From: Sphingobacterium zeae
Lineage (GTDB): Bacteria; Bacteroidota; Bacteroidia; Sphingobacteriales; Sphingobacteriaceae
Reading direction: 5' to 3'
NCBI RefSeq assembly: GCF_030818895.1
Contig: NZ_JAUTBA010000001.1
Location: forward strand, 3,720,001 to 3,784,000
Length of the DNA: 64,000 nt
Part shown: positions 25,495 to 35,873 of the stretch, in pieces
How positions within the stretch are numbered: position 1 is the first letter of the stretch
How the letters are laid out: each line of letters opens with the position of its first letter
Notes under the pieces: model-generated
Databases searched by the model: none
What the model was told of the DNA's origin: nothing
The model's input: the letters and a program-made list of their open reading frames with translations, nothing else
Translations under genes and position numbers: made by a program

Positions 25495-27036
25495 TTAATT
25501 GACTGCACGCCAATTAATCGATTGTATTTTGATGAGATCCGTCCAAGTGCTATTGTCCTGCAACTGCAATTCAACGATATTTGGGTTATTGCCCACTTTA
25601 AAGCGACGAAGAATACCTTTTTGATCCTTGTAGCTGGCGATATAGAGACTATTGGTCAAATGGTCGATCTGGGTATCAAACTTAATCATGGTAATCGCAT
25701 CTGTTCCTAGTTCTGGAAAAGTATAAATCTTTTCGAAACCGGGATTATAATCATAGGCATAGAGCTTGCTGCCCACAAAATAGCATATAATACTGCGATT
25801 GGATGAAAAGGCATATCCTTCTGCTTTATCAAAATCCGTCGCAATGGATTTGACGGTATACGCATTCCGTTTGGCCGGATTCGTTCCATTTGCATAAAAC
25901 TTGTAGATATGGTAACTGTTATCTTTGTCTTTCATCAAGGCAAATGAATTACCATTATTGGAGCCTCCATCAGTGTTCCGGGTATTTTCAGCATACACCA
26001 GTGTACGGCCCACGGGTTGATTCCAGGGGAATGCTTCACCGTCTTTATCTGCAAGTACCGTGGAGGTCGTTGACAATCCGATACTGGTATAATTTAGGAA
26101 GCGCTGATAACGGGTGTCATACCACATGACATTGTTCATACTATTGATAGGGTATAGTAAATAGGGCGCCGCGGGAATCAATTCGTCCGGGGCGGCCGCT
26201 ACCCTATTCACAGGATTGTTGTAAAAGTCACCCGCCATCAATAGGGGTATGTTTGCAAAAACATCGCCGCGCTGGGTTACCAAGGCACGATAAAGGGTAC
26301 TACCGATATCACCAGTAGCTGTCCGTATCTGCGGTGCAATAACGACGGGATTTAGCGTTTCGGGATCGATATGATCGGACATAAATACGTAACGTCCCAG
26401 ATGATTGTCTGAGGTAGCAGTCATGGATGCCCGGTCTAAAAAATATGACCCTTCACGTGTCATCGCCCACAATCTGACATATGCACTCGAGCCGCCGGTA
26501 TGTACCATCCCCAGTGGTCCGCGAAGACGTGGCAAGCCTGATCTGGATAGCACGTGCCTGACATGGACGGTATCGCTCTGCATGGACAGCATTTCTGCCT
26601 CAGCATAGCCTTCAGGGTCCTCTCCCATGATTAAAATTCCTCTGGAATAAGGTGAGACGACCTTGAGCTTGACATTGCTTGCCCAGGAGACACCGGTCAT
26701 TTTGTCAAGCACCCGGTAAAAAATAGCATATTCCCCTGGCGCTAAGCGAACTGGATAGTTGATATCTTTTACGTTGCTGAGGGTATCAAAAACTTTATTG
26801 TCAATTCTGAGAATCCAATTATAAGTATAACGGGTGAGATCATTGCCGTCCATAGAAGCCGTAATGTTAGGGGTTATACTTAAGGTATCAAGTCCCGTCC
26901 GTAAAGTATATTCTTCGTTGATATCTTTGATGGTCAATTCGTTTATTTCCTGGTAATCGTAATTACCAAGGTCTTTGCTGCAGGCTCCTAGGATAAATAG
27001 GAAGACTGCGCCCATGATTAACTGATAGGTTTTCAT
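25495..27036 (-). CDS. PKD-like family lipoprotein
   Basis: A 513-residue predicted surface lipoprotein (lipobox LGAC, Cys19). An N-terminal Ig/PKD-like region (YTYNWILRIDNKVFDTL to EYAIFYRVLDKMTG) precedes a long beta-rich, possibly propeller-like part starting at SRGILIMGEDPEG. This is the arrangement of the PKD_like proteins found next to SusD and DUF4843 in this phylum. Its probable role is substrate capture with SusC/SusD at the cell surface. It lies 52 bp after the DUF4843 gene. Confidence 0.8.
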   Translation of the reverse strand: MKTYQLIMGAVFLFILGACSKDLGNYDYQEINELTIKDINEEYTLRTGLDTLSITPNITASMDGNDLTRYTYNWILRIDNKVFDTLSNVKDINYPVRLAPGEYAIFYRVLDKMTGVSWASNVKLKVVSPYSRGILIMGEDPEGYAEAEMLSMQSDTVHVRHVLSRSGLPRLRGPLGMVHTGGSSAYVRLWAMTREGSYFLDRASMTATSDNHLGRYVFMSDHIDPETLNPVVIAPQIRTATGDIGSTLYRALVTQRGDVFANIPLLMAGDFYNNPVNRVAAAPDELIPAAPYLLYPINSMNNVMWYDTRYQRFLNYTSIGLSTTSTVLADKDGEAFPWNQPVGRTLVYAENTRNTDGGSNNGNSFALMKDKDNSYHIYKFYANGTNPAKRNAYTVKSIATDFDKAEGYAFSSNRSIICYFVGSKLYAYDYNPGFEKIYTFPELGTDAITMIKFDTQIDHLTNSLYIASYKDQKGILRRFKVGNNPNIVELQLQDNSTWTDLIKIQSINWRAVN

Positions 27037-27088
27037 TTCAAAATAACTTGTTTATTCCTACTGATTTTGCTCTTCTTTTGATTTTATC

Positions 27089-27943
27089 TTATCCGCCCGG
27101 GACCCACGGAACGCCCAAATATGAGGTCCAGGGTACCGTGCCCATCCACATCAACCGGCCATCATCTTCGAGGACAGGCTTTCCTTCACTATAGCGGTTA
27201 ACCAGAACCTTTGTCGCATCGCTGGCGATAAGCATCATCCTGGCCATTGGCATAGTCTCCGCGGTGCCAAAGTCTTCATATTTGAGTCCTAAATATTCCG
27301 CCAAAAATTCCATTTTACGCCTGGAGAAAACACCGAACAATCCTGACTCCCTATTTCCGGCTTGCAAGGAACCGGACCAGACAGCGGGCTGCACCATTAC
27401 ATCATTGATATGCAAAGAATGCAGTGTAGCATCAAATTGTGGCACCACAGTACCTGAATTTAAAGATGGGATAGAATGCCATTCGGGGAAGGAAAGTGCA
27501 AAGTCTTTGGTGGCTACAAGTTTTAAGCCCAGGGTTACGGGTTTTTCTTCGAGATCGGCTGTGCGCTTAAGCCGCACACTGACTTGCGCCGAAACAGCAC
27601 CGGCAGGCAGAATATATTGGTCCTTCAAAGCCTCGTAATGCTGCCCCAAAATCGCGTTAGTGGAGTCTGGATTGACCTCCACCCGATAAATCCGGTCATA
27701 ATCCTTGCTTGGGCCTGTAATCATCACCTGAACCGGAAAGTCAATTTCGTCGGTACTCATGCGTACAAAGTCTATATCGGTAAAGGGCTGATAGGGCCAT
27801 AGATTTGGAAGATACTCATTTGTACCATGGCGCATCGCGAAATAGACGCCTTCCTTACCTTCATAGGACATGATTTCTTTTTTGCAGGCCGTAAATAGTA
27901 CAAACAGCTGAAAAAACAGGATATAAAAGGTTGTTCTTTTCAT
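27089..27943 (-). CDS. DUF4843 lipoprotein
   Basis: A 284-residue predicted lipoprotein (lipobox FTACKK). The DUF4843 pattern is seen from EGVYFAMRHGTNEY to VQVMITGPSKDYDRIYRVEVNPDSTN (given in part), followed by Calx-beta-like strands (AQVSVRLKRTADLEEKPVTLGL). The C-terminal part (FSRRKMEFLAEYLGLKYEDF) is typical. These proteins sit between SusD and PKD-like proteins and probably help hold substrate; no enzymatic residues are evident. It is 14 bp downstream of susD. Confidence 0.82.
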   Translation of the reverse strand: MKRTTFYILFFQLFVLFTACKKEIMSYEGKEGVYFAMRHGTNEYLPNLWPYQPFTDIDFVRMSTDEIDFPVQVMITGPSKDYDRIYRVEVNPDSTNAILGQHYEALKDQYILPAGAVSAQVSVRLKRTADLEEKPVTLGLKLVATKDFALSFPEWHSIPSLNSGTVVPQFDATLHSLHINDVMVQPAVWSGSLQAGNRESGLFGVFSRRKMEFLAEYLGLKYEDFGTAETMPMARMMLIASDATKVLVNRYSEGKPVLEDDGRLMWMGTVPWTSYLGVPWVPGG

Positions 27944-27957
27944 AATTGTATACCTAA

Positions 27958-29430
27958 TTAATAACGTTGTGAGGTTTCACTGTCCGGTAGCGGAACAGTG
28001 TAATTCGTAAGTACCATGGTCTTCTCCGGACTGATATTGAGTGTGGAAGAATTGGGTAAAGCCTGCATGGCATTCCTTTTATAATAAAAAAACTGCTGTC
28101 CTTCACCCAACATTTCACGTCTGAATTCTTTGGTGATTTCGGTTTTCAGTGCCGTCTGATCGACGGGTGCAAGCGAAACGCAGTTGCGTGCGGTGCGCAG
28201 GCTGTTGAAATAGGCCGTCGCCTTGGCCAGTTCGGGGGAACATTCTGCCGCAATCAGCAACACCTCGGACAGTCTGATAAGCGGGATCATATAGCGCCCG
28301 GGCCCATCGATCACATCGGCATATTTCATATTGGTCGTCGCGGTAGTCGTACCATTGGAAGCACTTTGCCAAATCCGACGACGGAAATCATTGTTATCAT
28401 CATAAATGGCTCTTACGCGTGTATCGTTGACATCGCCGTTGGAAAAAGAAAGTTTGTTATTTGATTGCAGGCTGACATCAAATAATCTATTGTACATCTC
28501 CTTTCTATTAATATTGTATAAGGAGAACATCACTTCGGTCGAAAACATCCGGTCTGGCTTGTCAACACTTACAGCACTTGCAAAGGTGACAAAGGGGAAA
28601 GTCATTTTATCAGCCGATTGTACTTCGGTCAAAAGCTCTTCGGCATATTTTAATGCTGCTGTCCGATTGCCCATCCAAAGGTATGTTCTTGCCAATAATG
28701 CCTTTACAGCATAGTAATTGAGCCTATACTGCCGATAATAAAGATCATTCTCTCCTGTCGGGCTACCTTGATTACGCACACCTTCTGTCCGTATCGGATC
28801 ACTGTCCTGCAACAATAAACGAGCTGCTTCAAGATCTGCAACAACATGGCCGGTAAATTCTTCGGATCCAAGTAAGGGTGCGATGTCATAACTGATTTTG
28901 TCGATGTAGGGTAATGCTGGCTTGTACTTGCTGTCTTCGGAATAGATCGGCCCAAACAAGCGGAGCATATCGAGGTGGATCATCGCCCGCAACGCCAGTG
29001 CCTCGCCTTTGATGATTCCAAAGTAGGGCTGCGGCAGGATCTCAGTCGGAGTATTCCCACATTTGTCCAGAATAACGTTGCAGTTGGCGATAAGCTCATA
29101 GGCTTTTTTCCAAATCTGCTCGAAGCCAGATTTGACACTCGCTTCTGTATAGACAAAGTTGGTATACTTGTCAAACACATGTGTAGAGCCATTGATGTAG
29201 TAATATTGTGCCAGGACGTCTATAATTCCCGTGCTCATATGCTGTCCGTAAAGATCCGTACTGGCCATTTCGACGTAGACGCCGTTGATCGCTTTCATAA
29301 AGCCGGCCCGATTGACAAACAGCTGTTCCTCTCCCAGCCTATCGGCAGGCTTGACATCAATCCATTTGCTGCACGAGCTTGCTACAAGGGTGAGACATGA
29401 AATCAGGATAATGTACTTTAGTATTTTCAT
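27958..29430 (-). CDS. SusD/RagB family nutrient-binding lipoprotein
   Basis: A 490-residue surface lipoprotein (lipobox ASSC, Cys20) that caps its SusC partner and binds substrate. It has the alpha-helical TPR-like SusD fold. Visible features are KWIDVKPADRLGEEQLFVNRAGF at the N-terminus, the conserved helix EALALRAMIHLDMLRLFGPI, and the late helix RLSEVLLIAAECS followed by EFRREMLGEGQQFFYYKR. It starts 18 bp after susC. The substrate cannot be read from the sequence; no glycosidase is present in this locus, so it may import peptides or another polymer rather than a glycan. Confidence 0.92.
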   Translation of the reverse strand: MKILKYIILISCLTLVASSCSKWIDVKPADRLGEEQLFVNRAGFMKAINGVYVEMASTDLYGQHMSTGIIDVLAQYYYINGSTHVFDKYTNFVYTEASVKSGFEQIWKKAYELIANCNVILDKCGNTPTEILPQPYFGIIKGEALALRAMIHLDMLRLFGPIYSEDSKYKPALPYIDKISYDIAPLLGSEEFTGHVVADLEAARLLLQDSDPIRTEGVRNQGSPTGENDLYYRQYRLNYYAVKALLARTYLWMGNRTAALKYAEELLTEVQSADKMTFPFVTFASAVSVDKPDRMFSTEVMFSLYNINRKEMYNRLFDVSLQSNNKLSFSNGDVNDTRVRAIYDDNNDFRRRIWQSASNGTTTATTNMKYADVIDGPGRYMIPLIRLSEVLLIAAECSPELAKATAYFNSLRTARNCVSLAPVDQTALKTEITKEFRREMLGEGQQFFYYKRNAMQALPNSSTLNISPEKTMVLTNYTVPLPDSETSQRY

Positions 29431-29448
29431 TTTTTAGATCTTTAATTA

Positions 29449-32400
29449 TTAAAACCGAATGCCAGCCGAAAATGAGACTGACCGTGCGAAGGGATAATCT
29501 ATTCCGCGTTCATTTGTTATGGTCGAAAGATGAAAGATATCATTCATATAAGCCCTAAAAGTTACCGAAGAGGCGCGGATCGATCTTAACCAACCAGCGG
29601 TAGTAGTCTCGTAGCCAACCGAAAATGCCTCACCGACGAGCATATTGTTATCCGCAACAAACCGCGATGAAATGGGTGTCTGGTCTGTATTGGAAATCGC
29701 TTTGAATTTTGCCTCATCTCCCGGTTGCTTCCAGCGGTCGTACAATGCCCGTTTATCCTGATTAAGTGCGACATCCCTTGCCGAAATATTTTCTACCTTT
29801 TCAAAAAGTGTCTGCATAAATGATTGTCCACCCCATCTGTAGCGCAAGTTAACCGAAGCCGAAAAACCCTTGTAGTAGAAGCTGGTACCTAATATTCCTT
29901 CGAGGTCGGGATCGCTGTTTCCCACAACGACTTCATCGCTGTAATCATGCACAAAAGTCTGTTGGTCATTCTTATTTAGGAAGACCTCCCGTCCGGTCGC
30001 GGGATCGATACCCAAAGACCGCACGGCCCAAAGGTCAGATGGACTGCCTCCGTCATAATAGCGGATGAGATTACGGCTTTTATTGGCCTCGTTAAAATTG
30101 TTGAGCTGATTGCCAATATTTTGATATTCTGCTTTTAGCTGTCGCATATTTAGGTTGACACGCCAGTTGAATTGCTCTCGTCGAAGCAATGTGTAATCTC
30201 CAGCTATTGTAAAACCATGGGTAACCTGTGCGCCCATATTTTTAGCCACTGTATTTACACCTGTAGAGGTGGGTAATGAAACAAGCACCAATAAGGGATC
30301 TGTACTCTTTACAAAATAATCGAGATTGAGGCGAAGTCGGCTTTTAAATGTCGTAAGATCCAGGCCTAAATTGCGGTCCAACGTTGTCTGCCAGCGTAGT
30401 CCGCTATTGCCCATATTGCTGATAATTGTACTCGCCCCAAAGGGATTACGGTTTTCATTATTATAACGGTAAACACGCATCGATATATAATCGTCGAAAT
30501 TCTGATTACCGGGATTACCAATCGTAGCTCTCAAACGCAATTGATCAATCCAATGAAACTGGTTGAAAAAGCTTTCGTTATGTGCGTTCCAGGCTAAACC
30601 TAAAGACCATATGGTCGAAAACTGACGTTCGGATCCAAATACCGAAGAACCGTCAGATCTTAAGGTCGCATCCAACAGATAGCGTTTATCGTAAGAATAG
30701 CCCATATTCATAAAGAAGCTAGCACCACGCCGCTTGGATTGCGTGTAGTCCGCACGTTGTCCTTCGGGATAGCCTAAAGCGAAATTTGGGTTTGAGAACT
30801 CATCATCAATAAACCCTCGGACCTGATAACTACTACGTTTGTTAGTGGCCTGCTCCATTCGTGCTCCCAGTACCGCATTGAGCATATGTTTGTCTGCGAA
30901 GAGCTTCCCATAGGTGAGACTAAAATCGCCGTCATAATTCACATTCTTACCATTGTTTTCCTGATAGGATCCTTTTTGCAATTGGTCTGTACCCACGAAT
31001 TCCACATTGAAGGGCGAGCGGAATATTTCATCGTGCAAATTTAAACTGCGCAGACCAAAACGCCCTCTTGCCCGCAACTCGGGCAACATGCGCCACTCGA
31101 CCTCAAAATTATTGGTAAAACCCTCGGATCCCTGTGTATTTATGTTCAAATTGTTGAGGTCGTAAAAAGGGCTATAAATTGGATCATAACCGGAGCGACT
31201 CGCGCTAAAGTCTTCCAATACCATTTTGAGATTTCCATTTTCATCGTATTTGCGATGATAGGGATTGGCCCTCGAAAATGTGGAAAAAGGAGAAACTTCC
31301 TTATTCGCCACTACATGGTCAATACTCAATGAATTGGTAAATGATAAATCTCCTTTTCGATACAAGAGACGAATATTGCCGTTAGTTGTCTTTCGGTCTG
31401 AAGCTTTCATGACGCCGTTGACAATACCATGGTTAACAGAAACGCTATATCGTAAGCTTTGGTCGCCACCTTCTGCAAAAAGTGTGTGCCGTTGATTAAC
31501 CGCAGTGCGCAAGGGTTCGTTTGCCCAATAGGTATTGACACCGCGACGCACTTCTCTTAAGCGCTCTAAATAATTAGCTTCACTGACGGGATTAGCCCCT
31601 AATATAATCTGCCCTTTGTCATCGAGCATGCCATAGAAGCCAGACAACAACTCAAATTGTAATTTTTCTCCAGCATTCATGAGGTTGTAGTCAGTGAGGT
31701 CTGCAAAGCTAACGCTACCATTGAGTGTATAGTTGATCCGTAGCTGTCCGGGTGTAGGGCGTTTTGTTTCAACCACCACCACCCCATTGGCGGCTTTAGA
31801 GCCGTAAATGGCCGACGCGGCGGCATCCTTGAGTAAAGTGATGCTTTCGACACGATCCATACTGAGATCCGCTATCACGGCCAACGTACTCTCAAAACCG
31901 TCTAAAATAAAAAGTGGCTGATTGGGGTTGGAACTGTATTCGTCAGTGATGCCAATCACACTGCTTTTGCCCCTAATCTCGATATCGGGTAGGCGATTCG
32001 GATCAGATCCAAACTGGTTATTATCCACAATGGCGAAAGCGGGATCCAAGGTTTTAAGGCTCTGCAATACATTCTGATTACCCACCATCTTCAATTCCTT
32101 GGCTGTATAAGTGGATGAAGAGCCGGTAAAACTTTCCTTGTTACGTTGGTAGATCCCTGTAACAACAACATCTTTGATTTCAGTAGCAGCAGCGGGTTCA
32201 AGTTTTACTTCAAGAAACTTTTGACCGCTGTAAACAACTTCTTTAGGTTTCATACCGAGGTGACGGAATAGTATAATAAGGTTTTCGTCTTGTAGGCTTG
32301 TAGCAAGCAACTGAAACTGCCCTTTTGCATCGGTGGTCGTTACCCTATTTGTTCCCTTTATCTGTACAGTGACACGCTCCATGCGCTCACCTGACTCGGC

Positions 32401-32793
32401 ATGGATAACTCTTCCGGTAATGCGTTGCTGTTGAGTAAAAATTTCAGCGGACTGGATTTTCGGATTGTTTTTTTCTGAATTAAAAAAAGAAATCGTTCGA
32501 TCTTCTACCTGATACGTTACAGGCTGATTGCGCGTCACTATGCTGAGAAAATGATCCAGTTCCATATTTTTGACGTCTATCGTAAGAGGCACAGTACTGC
32601 TTAGGGCATGCTTGGTACTGAAAATACTGTAGCCCGTTTGCTGGCGAATGGCTTGAATCACTGTCTCCAGGGAAACATTACGGCCTTTGAAGGTAATTTG
32701 TTGTGAATAACTTTTAGCACTCACAGCGCATATTCCAGTCAATAGTAAGAATAGTGTAATTCTCATCACTTTTAATAAGTAATTTTTATTCAT
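29449..32793 (-). CDS. SusC/RagA TonB-linked outer membrane protein with STN domain
   Basis: A 1,114-residue outer-membrane importer. Signal peptide (LFLLLTGICAVSAKSYSQ), then a secretin/TonB short N-terminal (STN) domain (FKGRNVSLETVIQAIRQQTGYS, ~30-100). A carboxypeptidase-like domain follows (RITGRVIHAESGERMERV), then the plug with the SusC signature, and the barrel ending in FSAGIRF. The STN domain is the signal-transducing part that contacts FecR, which matches the FecR/sigma pair directly upstream. I chose the ATG before NKNYLLK; the 21 residues before it look like leader sequence. Confidence 0.92.
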   Translation of the reverse strand: MNKNYLLKVMRITLFLLLTGICAVSAKSYSQQITFKGRNVSLETVIQAIRQQTGYSIFSTKHALSSTVPLTIDVKNMELDHFLSIVTRNQPVTYQVEDRTISFFNSEKNNPKIQSAEIFTQQQRITGRVIHAESGERMERVTVQIKGTNRVTTTDAKGQFQLLATSLQDENLIILFRHLGMKPKEVVYSGQKFLEVKLEPAAATEIKDVVVTGIYQRNKESFTGSSSTYTAKELKMVGNQNVLQSLKTLDPAFAIVDNNQFGSDPNRLPDIEIRGKSSVIGITDEYSSNPNQPLFILDGFESTLAVIADLSMDRVESITLLKDAAASAIYGSKAANGVVVVETKRPTPGQLRINYTLNGSVSFADLTDYNLMNAGEKLQFELLSGFYGMLDDKGQIILGANPVSEANYLERLREVRRGVNTYWANEPLRTAVNQRHTLFAEGGDQSLRYSVSVNHGIVNGVMKASDRKTTNGNIRLLYRKGDLSFTNSLSIDHVVANKEVSPFSTFSRANPYHRKYDENGNLKMVLEDFSASRSGYDPIYSPFYDLNNLNINTQGSEGFTNNFEVEWRMLPELRARGRFGLRSLNLHDEIFRSPFNVEFVGTDQLQKGSYQENNGKNVNYDGDFSLTYGKLFADKHMLNAVLGARMEQATNKRSSYQVRGFIDDEFSNPNFALGYPEGQRADYTQSKRRGASFFMNMGYSYDKRYLLDATLRSDGSSVFGSERQFSTIWSLGLAWNAHNESFFNQFHWIDQLRLRATIGNPGNQNFDDYISMRVYRYNNENRNPFGASTIISNMGNSGLRWQTTLDRNLGLDLTTFKSRLRLNLDYFVKSTDPLLVLVSLPTSTGVNTVAKNMGAQVTHGFTIAGDYTLLRREQFNWRVNLNMRQLKAEYQNIGNQLNNFNEANKSRNLIRYYDGGSPSDLWAVRSLGIDPATGREVFLNKNDQQTFVHDYSDEVVVGNSDPDLEGILGTSFYYKGFSASVNLRYRWGGQSFMQTLFEKVENISARDVALNQDKRALYDRWKQPGDEAKFKAISNTDQTPISSRFVADNNMLVGEAFSVGYETTTAGWLRSIRASSVTFRAYMNDIFHLSTITNERGIDYPFARSVSFSAGIRF

Positions 32794-32963
32794 TAAATTT
32801 ACGTGGGTTTGGTTAGTGCAAAATCTGCTAATTGAGTTGGTTTGGTTTTGGTGCAACCGATAATTAAAGGAAAGGATGGCCGTCCTTTCCTTCTTTTATT
32901 CGGCTCTCTTTCTGGTCAATAGGTCTGTCTCATCATCATCGTAGTTTAGGTAAATAGTTTTTT

Positions 32964-34121
32964 TTAATAAATAATAAGCTCTCGCTTGTGGATATCCAGT
33001 TGGTAACGAACATCTGCGGCATCCAACAACCGCAGTACAAGGTTAATTTTTTCATTGCGATAGGCATCCCCCACCAATTCGACGTTTGGTATCTTGCCGT
33101 TATACTTAATCGTTAAATCATACCAACGACCTATTTCAGCCATTGTTTCTTCAAAGGATTTACCGTCAAAATTAAATTTGCCCTCCTTCCAGGCAATCTC
33201 CGTCTGCGCATCTACAGTTTTTATTTTTGTCAGATTTCCGCGGGTGCTGGCCTGCTGTCCCGGTTTCAGAATAATTCTTTGGTCAGCTACATGGATATTG
33301 ACTTTGCCTTCCAACAAGGTTGTTTTTGCAAATGCCTGCGTGGAGTATCCGTTGACATTGAATTGTGTACCGAGGACCTCTACGGTCTGCCTTTGGGTCT
33401 TTACGAAAAAAGGAATACGCTGTCCTTTCGTGCTGAACTGCCCTTTTACCATAAAAAATGCTTCTCCATCTAGCGCCACTTCTCTTTCAGTAGATGCGAA
33501 CTTTGCGGGATAACGTAATCGTGAATCAGAGTTTAACCAGACCTGTGTACCGTCTGACAAGGTAATGTGATAGACGCCACCTTTGGGAACATACAATTGC
33601 AAATCGCTCATCTTATTCAGATCGACATTACTCGCTAAGCTTCTTCCGTCTGCGTAATGAATCGCACCATCCACAACAATCCCGTCTTGTGCAGTATCTA
33701 GCACGACCTTTTGTCCGTCCGCTAAAAGGAGAACTGCCCGGGGCCCACCGGGCAAAATAGTATCTGAGGAGGACTGTACTGCAAAATCCGGAGATTTCAC
33801 GTGCTTATTTCTCTTAATTCCAAACCAGGCCAACAATGAAAGTATCAACAACACGGCTACAGAAGCAGCCCAAAATTTCGCCTGCATCCTATAAACATTG
33901 GTTTTAACTGCTGGCTGATCGATCCTGATCTTGGTGAGTATACCGTTGAGCATACGCTCTCGGACCTGTTCCTTTTGCAAAGGCTCATCAGTAACGATGG
34001 TCACCTCCTCGTCCGAATAACTGTTGTACCATTCCGTGAGTTCGGCCAATTCCTGCTGAGAAATTATACCCGTCTGAAATTTGACTATTAAATCTTCTAT
34101 ATAATTAAGATCGTTATGCAT
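32964..34121 (-). CDS. FecR family anti-sigma factor/signal transducer
   Basis: A 385-residue inner-membrane protein. The N-terminal cytoplasmic part (~1-75) has the anti-sigma helices (YIEDLIVKFQTGIISQQELAEL). One membrane segment lies at ~80-101 (WAASVAVLLILSLLAWFGI). The periplasmic FecR domain shows VPKGGVYHITLSDGTQVWLN, REVALDGEAFFMV and VEVLGTQFNVNGY. The C-terminal DUF4974-like part (FEETMAEIGRWYDLTI) meets the STN domain of SusC. It relays occupancy of the outer-membrane transporter to the sigma factor upstream. The family arrangement and length are standard. Confidence 0.93.
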   Translation of the reverse strand: MHNDLNYIEDLIVKFQTGIISQQELAELTEWYNSYSDEEVTIVTDEPLQKEQVRERMLNGILTKIRIDQPAVKTNVYRMQAKFWAASVAVLLILSLLAWFGIKRNKHVKSPDFAVQSSSDTILPGGPRAVLLLADGQKVVLDTAQDGIVVDGAIHYADGRSLASNVDLNKMSDLQLYVPKGGVYHITLSDGTQVWLNSDSRLRYPAKFASTEREVALDGEAFFMVKGQFSTKGQRIPFFVKTQRQTVEVLGTQFNVNGYSTQAFAKTTLLEGKVNIHVADQRIILKPGQQASTRGNLTKIKTVDAQTEIAWKEGKFNFDGKSFEETMAEIGRWYDLTIKYNGKIPNVELVGDAYRNEKINLVLRLLDAADVRYQLDIHKRELIIY

Positions 34122-34209
34122 GAATTAAAAATTGGTAGTAAGGGTGTTTCCTATCTAAATAGACAGTAAAAAAGATGGGTAGGGTGAGTCTGCCCAACAA
34201 TTTTTTTTA

Positions 34210-34800
34210 TTAGCGAAGGTAAATCGAGAAAAAAACAATGATTGTAAGAAATTCGGTATTGTTTCCTAGATCTTTTTTCGCTTTTTTAAGATGTGACTTG
34301 ACTGTATTTTCTGACAAATTGAGTTTGTCAGCGATCTCCTTCGTTGTAAGGCCTTCATTTTTGTTCATAACAAAAACAAGCTGACACTGTGGCGGCAAGT
34401 TTTTGATGGCCTTATCAATCTGTTGTTGGAGCTCCAGAATGATAAGTTTCCGCTCTGGCGAAATGGAATCGATGACGTCCTCTTGCGGGCTGTATCCTGC
34501 TAATTTTTGGCGTTTCTGCTTATTCTGATAGATGATGTTGAAGGTCTGATTGCGGACTGCCCGTGCTAGGTAACTGGATAGTTTTTCATTTTGCAAACTG
34601 AAAGTTGAGCGAAGTTTCCAAAGTTTACAAAGCACATCCTGCACACATTCTTCAGCTTCCTGCAGATTTCCCAAGCGATTAAATGCAACAGCCAACATCT
34701 TATCCCAGTATCGGTCATAAATTTCTATCAACACGCGCTCATCATTGGTATTGAAGAGGGTCAGGAGATCATAGTCGCTATATTTTTTATAATTAAGCAT
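34210..34800 (-). CDS. ECF RNA polymerase sigma factor (FecI-like)
   Basis: A 196-residue sigma-70 family factor. Region 2: LIEIYDRYWDKMLAVAFNRLG and EAEECVQDVLCKLWKLRSTF. Region 4: GLTTKEIADKLNLSENTVKSHLKKAKKDL. The C-terminus ends in a hydrophobic tail (FLTIIVFFSIYL), which is frequent in Bacteroidota FecI-like factors. It precedes its FecR partner by 88 bp and should activate the SusCD operon when FecR is triggered. Confidence 0.92.
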   Translation of the reverse strand: MLNYKKYSDYDLLTLFNTNDERVLIEIYDRYWDKMLAVAFNRLGNLQEAEECVQDVLCKLWKLRSTFSLQNEKLSSYLARAVRNQTFNIIYQNKQKRQKLAGYSPQEDVIDSISPERKLIILELQQQIDKAIKNLPPQCQLVFVMNKNEGLTTKEIADKLNLSENTVKSHLKKAKKDLGNNTEFLTIIVFFSIYLR

Positions 34801-35315
34801 TTAGGCAGATTGTAAAGCAAAGCTAAAAAAAATCTTCTTATTCAAGAATAAAAGCGATAACAATGTATTACACTTGGAATAAATGAAATTGTAGAATTTA
34901 CTTATTTATCTTCTATATATTGAGCGGCAGGTCTAGTAGTTGCAACTTTGAGTTTTTCTGCAATAATTAACAAGCTTATAATTTCATACGGTGCCGTACC
35001 AAATCCCATTAGCCCTTGATGTCGTCAACAGACATTACTTGTAAAGGAATATTAGCAGTGATTTTTCGATCGGTTATAACAGTCGGGGAGCTTTCTCCAT
35101 TTAGTTACACTGGATCTATTTTTTTTTACTCGTGTCAAATGAAACGTATAACTAATACCTGCTATCGATCTGTTGAATTGTCTTTTTATTACCTCAACAA
35201 TTTGCCTTTAGCAGATCAAATGGGTTGGGTATAGTGTAATTAGGTTCACTAATCATCCTATTTTAAAAAAAACAAACGATGCCGACTTCCCTTGTGTTCA
35301 ACTTAAAAAACAATT
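34801..35315. other. 515 bp stretch with a possible 35-codon ORF
   Basis: Divergent region between the sigma gene and the DUF4382-like gene. On the minus strand, 34902-35009 encodes 35 residues from ATG (MGFGTAPYEIISLLIIAEKL, then a short tail ending QYIEDK). It has protein-like composition but no family that I recognise; it could be a gene remnant. The rest is AT-rich with no hairpin I trust. Confidence 0.3.
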
Positions 35316-35873
35316 ATGACCCTTATTTTTAGTAGAAAAGACACAAAGTTAACCGCCAGCAGGGTTTCTACCCTCTTGTATCTTATGGGCGTGGCCCTCC
35401 TCATACTTTTAGTTAGCTGCCATGAGGACGATAGCCCCGCACCCGAGCAGGCGCACTTAAAAGTGAAGGTAAAAAGTGTAGGTGATCCGTATGATGCAGT
35501 CCACCTCGAGATCCAACAGCTATGGACACGCACGTCTGCAGGTGGCGGAAAAATCGAGGCAAATAAAAGGGTAAACATCCTGGGAATTCAAAAGGATAGC
35601 ATCGTCGCGGGTGGGTATGTGCCCCATGGCACGCTACAGGAAGTTATGCTAAAGGTAGCCCCTACAGGGAATGAAATAATCATAGATGACCTTCCCTATG
35701 CTTTACACACGCCACAAGGACAAATTATCGCGGTGAATATCGCAGCCGACAGTAAGCTTTTACCGAATGAAAGCCATACATTAATGCTTCATATTAATCT
35801 GTCAGATTTCATCCAAGAGACGGCAGAAGGCAAATTTGTAATTAATCCTAATCTCACCGCAGTACTGGATTAA
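35316..35873 (+). CDS. DUF4382-like lipoprotein
   Basis: A 185-residue predicted lipoprotein (lipobox LLVSC, near Cys35). The remainder is one beta-sandwich domain with the DUF4382 pattern: LKVKVKSVGDPYDAVHLEIQQ, then VNILGIQKDSIVAGGYVPHG and LHINLSDFIQETAEGKFVINPN. Function is unknown; such proteins sit in the envelope. It is monocistronic and divergent from the sigma factor gene. The signal sequence is preceded by ~20 polar residues, so an internal start is possible but no better ATG exists before the hydrophobic core. Confidence 0.72.
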   Translation: MTLIFSRKDTKLTASRVSTLLYLMGVALLILLVSCHEDDSPAPEQAHLKVKVKSVGDPYDAVHLEIQQLWTRTSAGGGKIEANKRVNILGIQKDSIVAGGYVPHGTLQEVMLKVAPTGNEIIIDDLPYALHTPQGQIIAVNIAADSKLLPNESHTLMLHINLSDFIQETAEGKFVINPNLTAVLD

